NCBI GenBank assembly: GCA_001897855.1
Contig: MKUO01000018.1
Location: forward strand, 1 to 64,000
Direction: 5' to 3'
DNA: 64,000 nucleotides
Source: Bacteroidetes bacterium 43-93
GTDB taxonomy: Bacteria > Bacteroidota > Bacteroidia > Chitinophagales > Chitinophagaceae
Translations under genes and position numbers: made by a program
The notes under the pieces: model-generated
The model's input: the letters and a program-made list of their open reading frames with translations, nothing else
What the model was told of the DNA's origin: nothing
The model's database searches: none
In this document: piece after piece, positions 7,514-15,796 of the stretch
Numbering within the stretch: position 1 is the first letter of the stretch
Layout: each line of letters starts with the position of its first letter

Positions 7514-8755
7514 ATGAAGAAAAAACTACTTCTTTTAGCGTCCGCAGCAGTTATAGGTAATGCAGCTCATGCACAGTACCGCACTCCTGCACAACAGATC
7601 ATTACAAACGAAGATTCCCTGCATTCAGGGCTTGTTAAGCAAAAAACAGTTATCTCAGGTTACGGCAGCGCGTATTACACCCGCAATACCAACTTGCAGC
7701 AATCTACCGCCAGCCTCGACAGGGTGGTACTGTTCGTAGGGCACCAGTTCAATTCCCGCATTTCCTTCTTCTCTGAGATGGAGATAGAAAACGCCCTTGT
7801 TGCCGGTATGGAACAAAAGGGAGAGATATCTATGGAGCAGGCCTTCCTTAAATTCAGCATCAATCCTAAAAACTATATCGTTGCAGGTTTATTCATACCA
7901 CGTATAGGCATCCTCAACGAAAACCACCTGCCTGTAAACTTCAATGGTGTACATCGCCCGTTGGTAGAGTCTTTGGTGATCCCAGCCACCTGGCGCGAAT
8001 TAGGTATCGGTTTCTATGGTGGCCTCAACAGCGCACCGGTACATTATACAGTATCATTGATCAATGGGCTTAACTCTGCCAACTTTGAGCATGGTACAGG
8101 CATTGTAGAAGGCCGTGCAGAGGGCGGACTGGCAACTGCCAATAACCTTGCAGTAAATGCTTCTATACAATATCAGCCCGGCAGGTTCAAATTCCAGGTA
8201 TCTGGTTATATGGGTGGCACGGTAGGCCTTAGTCCACGTGGTGCAGACAGCCTGAAGCTGAACAGTGGCGCATTCGGTACGCCTATCTACCTGGGCGAAG
8301 CTGATGTGCAGTATGCAAACAAGGGATGGCAGGCAAAAGTATTGGGTACTTATATAAGCTTCCCTGAGGCAGATAAGATCAATGCTGCGTATGGCAAGAA
8401 CACTGCTAAAGCTATGTATGGCGCTTATGCAGAAGTAGGTTATGATCTACTGCACCTCTTTAAGGGATATAAAAAGCAAGGCCAGTTAGTAGTGTTTACC
8501 CGCTACGAAATGTTTGACCTGAATGCAGAAATGCCAACAGCACCTGATGGTATCTATGATGGTACGCTGAAACAATCACACCTGTTTGCAGGCTTTAGCT
8601 ACCTTCCTATACCTAACGTAGTAATAAAAGCAGACGTACAGTTTGTAAACACAGGCGATCAAAACCCCGGGCTCATCATCAATCCAGCCCCTAATGCACT
8701 CCCATATCAAACCACGAACACATTGTTGAACCTCGGTATCGGTTATTCATTCTAA
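7514..8755 (+). CDS. outer-membrane beta-barrel (porin-like) protein
   Basis: A 413-residue protein with a signal peptide (MKKKLLLLASAAVIGNAAHAQ) and alternating-residue strands throughout, ending NLGIGYSF with the C-terminal aromatic residue usual for outer-membrane barrels. It resembles phosphate-selective or FmdC-type porins in length and layout but I cannot assign a substrate. An in-frame extension upstream to 7400 is rejected because it would run through the rhlE terminator and lacks a signal peptide. It is the first of four tightly spaced genes; its stop overlaps the start of the Rieske gene (TAATG). Context suggests passage of a metal or metal complex, which is inference. Confidence 0.82.
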   Translation: MKKKLLLLASAAVIGNAAHAQYRTPAQQIITNEDSLHSGLVKQKTVISGYGSAYYTRNTNLQQSTASLDRVVLFVGHQFNSRISFFSEMEIENALVAGMEQKGEISMEQAFLKFSINPKNYIVAGLFIPRIGILNENHLPVNFNGVHRPLVESLVIPATWRELGIGFYGGLNSAPVHYTVSLINGLNSANFEHGTGIVEGRAEGGLATANNLAVNASIQYQPGRFKFQVSGYMGGTVGLSPRGADSLKLNSGAFGTPIYLGEADVQYANKGWQAKVLGTYISFPEADKINAAYGKNTAKAMYGAYAEVGYDLLHLFKGYKKQGQLVVFTRYEMFDLNAEMPTAPDGIYDGTLKQSHLFAGFSYLPIPNVVIKADVQFVNTGDQNPGLIINPAPNALPYQTTNTLLNLGIGYSF

Positions 8756-9198
8756 TGCAAAGAAGGCAATTCATAAAAACAGGTTGTAGCTTTTGCCTGC
8801 TGGCAGCGGCAGGTACTATGTTACCTACCCTGCTTAGCTATGCAGGCAGTAAGAACAAAGTCTATAAAACCACTATCAACGAGAACAAGCAGGCAGAGAT
8901 ACCGCTTTCTCTTTTCGAAACAGGTAACCTGCAGTTTGTCCGTATCAAACATTGGTATTACGATATCGCCGTACATAAAGAAGAAGACGGCACCTATACC
9001 GCTATACTGATGAAATGTACGCATATGGACAACCAGCTTAGTGTAAATGCAGACGGGTTTGAATGCAGCCTGCATGGTAGCCACTTCGACAAGAAGGGTG
9101 CCGTAACGCAAGGCCCCGCAGAACTACCACTCACTACCTATGCAACCACCGTACAGGATCAGTCAATTTTTATTTCCATACCAAACAGCGAAGAATAG
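8755..9198 (+). CDS. Tat-exported Rieske [2Fe-2S] protein
   Basis: A 147-residue protein with a twin-arginine signal (RRQFIKTG then a hydrophobic stretch to about residue 30) and the Rieske cluster motifs CTH (C88, H90) and CSLHG (C104, H107) in the usual order. The short single-domain form resembles ferredoxin-like Rieske proteins rather than the cytochrome bc1 subunit, which carries longer flanking parts. Folded export with its cluster to the periplasm is expected. It overlaps the barrel gene by one base and is followed 6 bp later by the imelysin gene. It is a plausible electron carrier to or from the dihaem protein two genes on; that partnership is inferred from position only. Confidence 0.9.
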   Translation: MQRRQFIKTGCSFCLLAAAGTMLPTLLSYAGSKNKVYKTTINENKQAEIPLSLFETGNLQFVRIKHWYYDIAVHKEEDGTYTAILMKCTHMDNQLSVNADGFECSLHGSHFDKKGAVTQGPAELPLTTYATTVQDQSIFISIPNSEE

Positions 9199-9204
9199 TA
9201 GAAC

Positions 9205-10278
9205 ATGAAACACAAACTCGTTATAGCACTCGGTGCTACCATAATGCTGGCAAGCGCCTGTCATAAAACTGAAGATCCGACACCTGTAACCACAGACTTC
9301 AATACGATGAAGCAGCAGGTACTGGAAGATTTTACAAATAAAGTGGCAGTACCGGGATATAAAGACCTTGCAGATGCATCAGACAACCTGTACAGCTCTT
9401 TACAAACACTCAATGACAACCCTACAGAAGATAACCTGGCCATTGCACGCACATCATGGAAGAATATGCGTACCATATGGGAGCAATGTGAAGGCTTTCT
9501 GTTTGGCCCTGTAGAAGACAACGATTATGATCCTAACATGGATACATGGCCTACCGATTATGTACAGATGGATTCGCTACTTAACAGCAGCAACAACCTG
9601 GAAGTAAGCGATATACAGTCGGCTACATTATCCTTGCGCGGTTATCACCCTATAGAATACATCATCTTCGGTAATCATGGCGACCGCAAAGCGGCAGACA
9701 TTACCGCACGCCAAAAGAAATATATGATCAGCCTGGCGACTGACCTGAAAAGTACGTGCCACGATCTGTACCAAAGCTGGACGGCAGACCCTGTAAACTT
9801 TGCAAAGCAGGTAATGACCGCAGGTAACGGCAGTGCTAAATATGCTAAAAAGCAGGAGGCTTATCTTGCCATCGTTGAGTCGATGATCTCTATATGCGAA
9901 GAAGTAGGTGAAGGCAAAATGAAAGAGCCTTTCGATGCCCGGGATCCTCAGTTGGTAGAATCTCCATACTCAGGCAACTCGCTTGCAGACTTTAAGAACA
10001 ACCTGGTAGGCCTGCGCAATGTGTACATTGGCAAATACAAAGAAGATGGCTTAGGTATCAACGACCTGGTAAGCAGCAAGAATGTAGCATTGGATAACAA
10101 GCTGCAAACACAGATGACGGCTGCCATCAACTCTTTTGACAACATTACCGTGTTCTACGAAGATGCCATCATCAACCAGCGGGTACAGGCACAAAATACC
10201 ATGAATGCCCTGAACGAGCTGAAAGAAACACTGGAAGGCGAACTAAAACCATTCATCATCCAATACATTACAGATTAA
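9205..10278 (+). CDS. imelysin-family (M75) lipoprotein
   Basis: A 357-residue lipoprotein with lipobox LASAC (lipidated Cys19). It carries the imelysin GxHxxE motif as GYHPIEYIIFG (H148, E151), the site that lines the putative metal-binding cleft in this family (IrpA, ICMP, EfeO-like proteins). An N-terminal SWKNMRTIWEQCEGFLFGP stretch is also typical. Members are linked to iron or haem uptake, and despite the M75 label peptidase activity is doubtful. The gene is third in the operon. In Pseudomonas aeruginosa the imelysin gene icmP also sits in an operon with a dihaem oxidoreductase-like gene, which supports a metal-acquisition reading here. Confidence 0.92.
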   Translation: MKHKLVIALGATIMLASACHKTEDPTPVTTDFNTMKQQVLEDFTNKVAVPGYKDLADASDNLYSSLQTLNDNPTEDNLAIARTSWKNMRTIWEQCEGFLFGPVEDNDYDPNMDTWPTDYVQMDSLLNSSNNLEVSDIQSATLSLRGYHPIEYIIFGNHGDRKAADITARQKKYMISLATDLKSTCHDLYQSWTADPVNFAKQVMTAGNGSAKYAKKQEAYLAIVESMISICEEVGEGKMKEPFDARDPQLVESPYSGNSLADFKNNLVGLRNVYIGKYKEDGLGINDLVSSKNVALDNKLQTQMTAAINSFDNITVFYEDAIINQRVQAQNTMNALNELKETLEGELKPFIIQYITD

Positions 10279-10301
10279 TTTCTTAAAAGCCTTTGGGCAA
10301 T

Positions 10302-11675
10302 ATGAAAAAAACGACCGTACTACTTTTCATTGTCAGCATTACTACACTGTTCGCTATGTGCCGAAAAGCACAACCATTTAGCGAAGACAGTTATGACGAG
10401 CGTTTGAGCGGCGGTATAGCTACTATTTTTGATGAAACCTCCAGGGCTTTCACACATGCTATATCCGGCCTTAGTGATAATGATATGCACGCACATGAAT
10501 TAGGAGATGCGGCGTTTGAGCAAACTTATGTATCGGCTCCCGCTCCTGTCAATAGCGGGCTGGGGCCGATATTCAATAACGTATCCTGTATATCCTGCCA
10601 TCACAACGATGGTAAAGGAACACCTACAGCCGGCGATGTTACCTCTTCCCTGCTTTTCCGCATCAGCACCGCAGACAATAATGATTTTGGTGGCCCCGCA
10701 GGTATGAGTGGCTATGGCGGACAGTTGCAGGATAACTCCGTGTTCGGCAAGCAGGCAGAGTGTAAAGTAAATATCAGCTACAGTAATGTAAGCTATACCT
10801 ATCCTGATGGGGAAACGGTAACACTCCGTAAGCCTACCTATACCATGCAGAATGCTTATATGCATATTACAGGGGCATACTCACTTTCCCCACGCCTGGC
10901 ACCACCGGTGTTTGGCCTCGGTTTGTTAGAGAACATTCCCGAGAGCACCATCCTGTCTTACGCAGATGAAAACGATGCAGACCATGATGGTATCAGCGGG
11001 CGCCCTAACTATGTGTATAATGCAGAAACCAAAAGAAAAGAACTGGGCCGCTTTGGCCTGAAGGCAAATACCGCCACTGTAAAAACACAGGTGGCAGGTG
11101 CTTTCAACCAGGATATGGGTATTACCAGCAGTATTGTACCCATGGAAAGCTGTTACGGCCAGGCGCAATTCGATGGCAGGAGTGATGATCCTGAACTGCC
11201 TGATAGCATATTAAACGCAGTAGCATTTTATGTGCGCACACTTGCCGTACCGGCCCGCAGAAATGTTACAGACCCGGAGGTAAAACATGGCAAGGAACTC
11301 TTCAACCAACTGAACTGTTCCGGCTGTCATAAACCCATTGTTCAGACCGGTGTAGATCTTACACTCCCTGCAATATCCAACCAACGCATACAACCTTTTA
11401 CAGATCTGTTGCTGCACGATATGGGCGATGGCCTCGCTGATAACTATAACGATTTCCTGGCAAATGGCAAGGAATGGCGCACTGCCCCGCTGTGGGGTAT
11501 AGGCCTTTTCGAGAAAACAAACGGCACTCCGTACTATCTGCACGATGGCAGGGCGCGTACTATCGAAGAAGCTATCTTATGGCATGGTGGTGAAGCAGAA
11601 CAATCCAAAACAAAGTTCTCTCAGCTTAGCAAGGCCGACAGGCAGGCTGTTATTAAATTTATCCGCTCGCTGTAG
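10302..11675 (+). CDS. dihaem cytochrome c lipoprotein (DUF1111/DHOR family)
   Basis: A 457-residue lipoprotein (lipobox LFAMC, Cys20) with two haem c sites, CISCH (Cys96-His100) and CSGCH (Cys339-His343), spaced as in the DUF1111 dihaem oxidoreductase family often labelled thiol oxidoreductase. A calcium-type loop DENDADHDGISG lies near residue 225. The ATG at 10302 is chosen over an in-frame TTG nine bases upstream because it begins the signal peptide. It is last in the four-gene operon, 23 bp after the imelysin gene. Peroxidase-like or metal-redox activity in the periplasm is the family expectation; the actual substrate is unknown. Confidence 0.92.
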   Translation: MKKTTVLLFIVSITTLFAMCRKAQPFSEDSYDERLSGGIATIFDETSRAFTHAISGLSDNDMHAHELGDAAFEQTYVSAPAPVNSGLGPIFNNVSCISCHHNDGKGTPTAGDVTSSLLFRISTADNNDFGGPAGMSGYGGQLQDNSVFGKQAECKVNISYSNVSYTYPDGETVTLRKPTYTMQNAYMHITGAYSLSPRLAPPVFGLGLLENIPESTILSYADENDADHDGISGRPNYVYNAETKRKELGRFGLKANTATVKTQVAGAFNQDMGITSSIVPMESCYGQAQFDGRSDDPELPDSILNAVAFYVRTLAVPARRNVTDPEVKHGKELFNQLNCSGCHKPIVQTGVDLTLPAISNQRIQPFTDLLLHDMGDGLADNYNDFLANGKEWRTAPLWGIGLFEKTNGTPYYLHDGRARTIEEAILWHGGEAEQSKTKFSQLSKADRQAVIKFIRSL

Positions 11676-11726
11676 CAGATTTAACATTTTTACAGCCTCT
11701 TATGTATTAATATTGTGCCTGATAAA

Positions 11727-11834
11727 ATGGCCGGAAAAGGTAAATTCTTACTGGGGCTTGCAGGGCTTGTCTTCGTGTTGTATTCTTTTATGCTGAATAC
11801 ACACCTGATAGACCTTTTAATGGAGCCGGGATAG
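11727..11834 (+). CDS. possible 35-residue membrane peptide
   Basis: An ATG at 11727 opens a 35-codon frame encoding a basic start (MAGKGK) and one strongly hydrophobic segment (FLLGLAGLVFVLYSFML). It lies alone in the 223-bp space between the dihaem gene and the CzcA-like gene. A weak -7-like TAATATTG is at 11708-11715. No clear ribosome binding site is seen, so the call rests on the frame and hydrophobicity only. Confidence 0.35.
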   Translation: MAGKGKFLLGLAGLVFVLYSFMLNTHLIDLLMEPG

Positions 11835-11898
11835 GATTTTTACCCTCTTTTTTATTTGACTCTTTTGGCGCTCACCCGCGTCCAACACTTATTTATTT

Positions 11899-14800
11899 AT
11901 GAACAAGTTCATCAAACAGATCATCCATTTTTCGTTACGCCACAGGTACCTGGTATTCTTTCTTACCGGTGCATTGGCCGTTATCGGGTACATAAGTTAT
12001 CGTAACACCCCCATCGAAACCTTTCCGGATGTAACCAATACCCAGATCATTATCATTACCCAATGGCCGGGCAGAAGTGCCGAAGAGGTAGAAAAATTTG
12101 TAACCATACCACTGGAAACAGAGCTAAACTCCGTGCAGAAAAAAGTAAACCTGCGGTCTACATCATCTTTCGGGCTCTCTTATGTGCGCCTGATATTTGA
12201 TGATGGTGTAGATGACGCCTTTGCCCGCCAACAGGTATTTAGCCGCATCAGCAATATAGATTTGCCCGATGGCATTAAGCCGGATGTGCAGCCCCCTTAT
12301 GGCCCAACGGGTGAGGTTTATCGTTATACACTCAAAAGTAAGATCCGAAGCATACGAGAGCTAAACACGATACAGGAATGGGTGCTCGACAGGCAGTTTA
12401 AATCCATCCCCGGCATAGCAGACGTAAACACATTCAGTGGCGGAGAGAAGATATACGAGATCCAGGTAGATCCAGCCAAGATACTCAATTACGGGCTCAC
12501 ATCGCTCGATGTATATAATGCCGTTGCCAAAAGTAATATCAATGTAGGTGGCGATGTATTGACCAAGAACGGGCAGGCATTTGTAGTGCGTGGTATCGGT
12601 TTGTTGAATAACATCGACGAGATCAGGGACATCATCGTTACCAAGATCAATGGCGTTCCTATCCTGATACGTAATATCGCCAACGTGGCAGAAACAGAAA
12701 AACCACGCCTTGGCCAGGTACATAGAGATAATGACGATGATGTGGTAGAAGGTATTGTGGTAATGCGTAAAGGTGAAAATGCTGAAGAGGTGCTAAACCG
12801 TGTACACGATAAGGTGGCAGAACTCAATAACCATATTCTGCCTAAGGATGTGAAGATCGTACCATTTTATGATCGTACCACCCTGATGGAATATGCAACG
12901 CATACGGTATTGCACAACCTGTTTGAAGGTATCATACTTGTTACGCTTATTGTCCTCATTTTCATGGCCGACTGGCGCACGACACTCATTGTGGGCCTGA
13001 TTGTTCCGTTAGCCCTACTGTTTGCTTTTATGCTCATGCGGCTAAAAGGTATGACGGCTAACCTGCTATCCATGGGCGCGGTTGACTTTGGTATCATCAT
13101 AGATGGTGCCGTAGTGATGGTAGAAGGGCTGTTTGTAGCATTGGACCATAAGGCCAAAGAAGTGGGGATGGAGAAGTTCAATAAACTGGCCAAGCTTGGA
13201 TTGTTTAAAAATGTGGGTACAGAAATGGGTAAAGCCATCTTCTTCTCCAAGATCATTATCCTTACCTGCCTCATACCCATCTTTGCCTTTCAGAAGGTAG
13301 AAGGTAAAATGTTTTCACCCCTTGCATTCACATTAGGCTTTGCATTGCTGGGTGCCCTTATATATACACTCACATTCGTTCCCGCATTTGCGAGTGTATT
13401 GCTTAAAAAGAATGTACGCGAAAAACACAATGTAGTAGTTGAGTTCTTTGAGAAAAATATTGGCAGGGCTTTCAGATATGTATATACGCACCAGGTGCAG
13501 AGTATTACTACCGCGGTAGTTATTATGGTGCTCTCCTTCGCTTCTGCCAAGTTCCTGGGTTCGGAATTCCTTCCTGAATTAGATGAAGGTGCATTATGGG
13601 TAAAGGCACAGCTGCCTATGAGTGCATCGCTCGATCTATCGAACGAGATGGCCCGTAAGATGATGGACATGATTGCGAAACATCCGGAGGTAAGGCATAC
13701 TATGGCGCAGGTGGGACGTACAGTAGATGGTACAGACCCTAAAGGCTTCTTCAATGTAGAGATCGCTGTGGATCTGAAACCAAAAGAAGAATGGAAAAAG
13801 GGAATGACGCCTGATAAACTGGTAGATACACTGAACAGCGAATTATCGAAAATACCGGGTGTGCTGTACAACTATTCACAACCTATACGTGATAATGTAG
13901 AAGAGGCCGTTGCAGGCGTACCGGCATCACTGGCAGTAAAAATATTCGGGCCTAATTTTAAGCAACTGGATAGTCTTGCCGACCAGGTAATGGACCAGCT
14001 AAGAACGGTACAGGGTGTAGAAGACCTTGGTGTATTGCGTAACCTCGGCCAGCCTGAGTTCCGCATAGAGCTGAATCAGAAAAAGATGGCACTCTATGGT
14101 ATCAATGTGCAGGATGCCAATGCAGTTATCGAAATGGCTTTGGGTGGTAAAGCAGCAACACAGCTATACGAGGGTGAGCGTAAGTTTGATGTACGTGTAC
14201 GTTATATATCCGATGCGCGTAACACACAGGAGAAAATAGAACAGCTCCGCGTACCTACACAGGATGGCGCTAAAATTCCTATCAAGGAGATATGCGATAT
14301 CAAGGAGCTTACAGGGCCATCATTCGTCTATCGCGATAATAATGCCCGTTATATACCGGTGAAGTTCTCTATCCGTGGCCGCGACCTTGGAAGTACCATA
14401 GCAGAAGCACAAAAGAAAGTAGCCGCACATGTAAAGTTGCCTGATGGCTATACCATGACCTGGAATGGTGAATTTGAAAATGCACAGCGTGCCGGCCATA
14501 CTTTAGCACAAGTGGTACCGCTTTGTTTGCTCGGCATCTTCATGATATTGTTTGTTACTTACGGCAATGTAAAAGATGCAGTCCTCACCATCATGAACGT
14601 ACCGTTTGCACTGATAGGTGGTATTCTTGCATTACACATTACCGGCATGAACTTTAGCATCAGCGCGGGTATAGGTTTTATAGCCTTATTTGGCGTGTGT
14701 ATACAAAATGGTGTGATATTGATAACCGTATTCCGAAAAAACCTGGAAGCCAAAATGCCATTGCGCGAAGCGATAGAACAAGGTGTGATATCCCGTGTTC

Positions 14801-15033
14801 GCCCCGTAGTAATGACGGCTTTAATGGCTGCAATCGGTTTGCTACCGGCCGCTATTAGCACGGGGATTGGTTCTGAAACTCAAAAGCCATTAGCTATTGT
14901 GGTAATCGGTGGTTTGATTACTTCTACCCTGCTCACTTTATTAATACTCCCTGTTATCTACTCTCGCATTTATAACATCATGCACAAAAGAGAGAACAGG
15001 AAGCTGCTGAAAAAACTAACAAACATCAGCTAA
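11899..15033 (+). CDS. CzcA/CusA-type heavy-metal RND efflux pump
   Basis: A 1044-residue inner-membrane proton antiporter. It has the two RND repeats: a first helix at about 15-33, a large periplasmic part, helices at about 340-500, a second periplasmic part and helices from about 870 to 1030. The signature MGAVDFGIIIDGAVVMVE carries the two Asp and the Glu diagnostic of heavy-metal (HME) RND pumps. A complete CzcCBA-type system also needs a membrane-fusion protein and an outer-membrane channel; neither is encoded next to it. The gene is followed by a strong terminator and so appears monocistronic (or paired with the 35-residue frame upstream). Divalent or monovalent metal export is the likely role; the metal cannot be told. 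Confidence 0.93.
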   Translation: MNKFIKQIIHFSLRHRYLVFFLTGALAVIGYISYRNTPIETFPDVTNTQIIIITQWPGRSAEEVEKFVTIPLETELNSVQKKVNLRSTSSFGLSYVRLIFDDGVDDAFARQQVFSRISNIDLPDGIKPDVQPPYGPTGEVYRYTLKSKIRSIRELNTIQEWVLDRQFKSIPGIADVNTFSGGEKIYEIQVDPAKILNYGLTSLDVYNAVAKSNINVGGDVLTKNGQAFVVRGIGLLNNIDEIRDIIVTKINGVPILIRNIANVAETEKPRLGQVHRDNDDDVVEGIVVMRKGENAEEVLNRVHDKVAELNNHILPKDVKIVPFYDRTTLMEYATHTVLHNLFEGIILVTLIVLIFMADWRTTLIVGLIVPLALLFAFMLMRLKGMTANLLSMGAVDFGIIIDGAVVMVEGLFVALDHKAKEVGMEKFNKLAKLGLFKNVGTEMGKAIFFSKIIILTCLIPIFAFQKVEGKMFSPLAFTLGFALLGALIYTLTFVPAFASVLLKKNVREKHNVVVEFFEKNIGRAFRYVYTHQVQSITTAVVIMVLSFASAKFLGSEFLPELDEGALWVKAQLPMSASLDLSNEMARKMMDMIAKHPEVRHTMAQVGRTVDGTDPKGFFNVEIAVDLKPKEEWKKGMTPDKLVDTLNSELSKIPGVLYNYSQPIRDNVEEAVAGVPASLAVKIFGPNFKQLDSLADQVMDQLRTVQGVEDLGVLRNLGQPEFRIELNQKKMALYGINVQDANAVIEMALGGKAATQLYEGERKFDVRVRYISDARNTQEKIEQLRVPTQDGAKIPIKEICDIKELTGPSFVYRDNNARYIPVKFSIRGRDLGSTIAEAQKKVAAHVKLPDGYTMTWNGEFENAQRAGHTLAQVVPLCLLGIFMILFVTYGNVKDAVLTIMNVPFALIGGILALHITGMNFSISAGIGFIALFGVCIQNGVILITVFRKNLEAKMPLREAIEQGVISRVRPVVMTALMAAIGLLPAAISTGIGSETQKPLAIVVIGGLITSTLLTLLILPVIYSRIYNIMHKRENRKLLKKLTNIS

Positions 15034-15037
15034 CAAT

Positions 15038-15072
15038 AAAGCCCCGTTTATCTTAACGGGGCTTTACTTTTT
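15038..15072 (+). terminator. terminator after the RND pump
   Basis: Stem AAAGCCCCGTT (15038-15048) with AACGGGGCTTT (15055-15065), then ACTTTTTTT. The flanking A-tract and T-tract make it usable by the convergent yceI-like gene as well. Confidence 0.9.
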
Positions 15073-15089
15073 TAGAACAATATTGATAT

Positions 15090-15623
15090 CTACGCTTGTT
15101 TCACTATCTGCACTTCTGCATGTATTTTTATTTCGTCACTTACCACTATCTTTCCCGCTTCGGTTATAGCATCCCATGTTAGTCCGTATTCTTTACGTTT
15201 CACCTTACCATCTACAGTAAAGCCTGCTTTGGTTTGTCCGTATGGGTCTGTAACGATACCTCCAAATTCCACATCCAGCGTTATTGGTTTAGTCGTGCTC
15301 CTCATCGTAAGGTTGCCATGCAGTTTATAGCTATCTCCTGAGCCCTCAACTTTTGTGCCTTCAAACACCAGTTGCGGATGGTTAGCTGCATCAAAGAAAT
15401 CTGCACTTTTCAGGTGTGCATCTCTTTGTTCGTTATTGGTACTAATGGAATCTATGTCTGCAGTAAAGCGTACTTTGCTCGCTTTAGTAAAATCATCACC
15501 CTCTGTTTCCACTTCCAGGTCGAACGTTTTAAAATGGCCTGTTACGGTTGTTATCATCAGGTGCTTAGTTTTAAAGGTGATCTCCGAGTGTGCAGGATCA
15601 ATTTTCCATGTTGTTTTTTGCAT
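15090..15623 (-). CDS. YceI-family protein (cytosolic form)
   Basis: A 177-residue YceI-domain lipocalin-like barrel: WKIDPAHSEITFKTKHLMI at the start, FTADIDSISTNNEQRDAHLKSADFFDA in the middle and KRKEYGLTWDAITEAGKIVVSDEIKI near the end are the family's conserved blocks. YceI proteins bind long-chain isoprenoids or fatty amides; many are periplasmic, but this one starts MQKTTWKID with no signal peptide, so it appears cytosolic. It is monocistronic. Two identical palindromes sit 30 and 57 bp upstream of its ATG and probably bind a dimeric repressor; MarR-type control of yceI genes would fit but no regulator gene is adjacent. Confidence 0.92.
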   Translation of the reverse strand: MQKTTWKIDPAHSEITFKTKHLMITTVTGHFKTFDLEVETEGDDFTKASKVRFTADIDSISTNNEQRDAHLKSADFFDAANHPQLVFEGTKVEGSGDSYKLHGNLTMRSTTKPITLDVEFGGIVTDPYGQTKAGFTVDGKVKRKEYGLTWDAITEAGKIVVSDEIKIHAEVQIVKQA

Positions 15624-15652
15624 AGTTTATGTTTTATGAATGTGATAAATTA

Positions 15653-15691
15653 TTGTATATACATCAATTGGCAATACGAATGTATATACAA
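15653..15691 (-). promoter_or_regulatory. paired palindromic operator upstream of yceI
   Basis: TGTATATACA, a perfect 10-bp palindrome, occurs at 15654-15663 and again at 15681-15690, centres 27 bp apart. The flanks make an extended inverted pair, TTGTATATACAT (15653-15664) and ATGTATATACAA (15680-15691). The spacing is about 2.6 helical turns. It likely overlaps the yceI promoter. Confidence 0.65.
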
Positions 15692-15740
15692 AAGTTGATA
15701 ATACATGTGAAACTTTTGATAAGTTTTGGTGATGCTAACA

Positions 15741-15766
15741 TAAAAGGCGGCACAAATTGTGCCGCC
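15741..15766 (-). terminator. terminator of the threonine aldolase gene
   Basis: Stem GGCGGCACA (15746-15754), loop AAT, TGTGCCGCC (15758-15766). On the minus strand it is followed by TTTTA. It lies 30 bp past the stop of the gene ending at 15797. Confidence 0.8.
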
Positions 15767-15796
15767 CACCATTTTATTTATGTAAGAGTAAGATTG

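Noticed and set aside
12867-13871. Long antisense frames inside the RND pump gene
   Set aside because: They mirror a well-supported coding region in another frame and show no family features.
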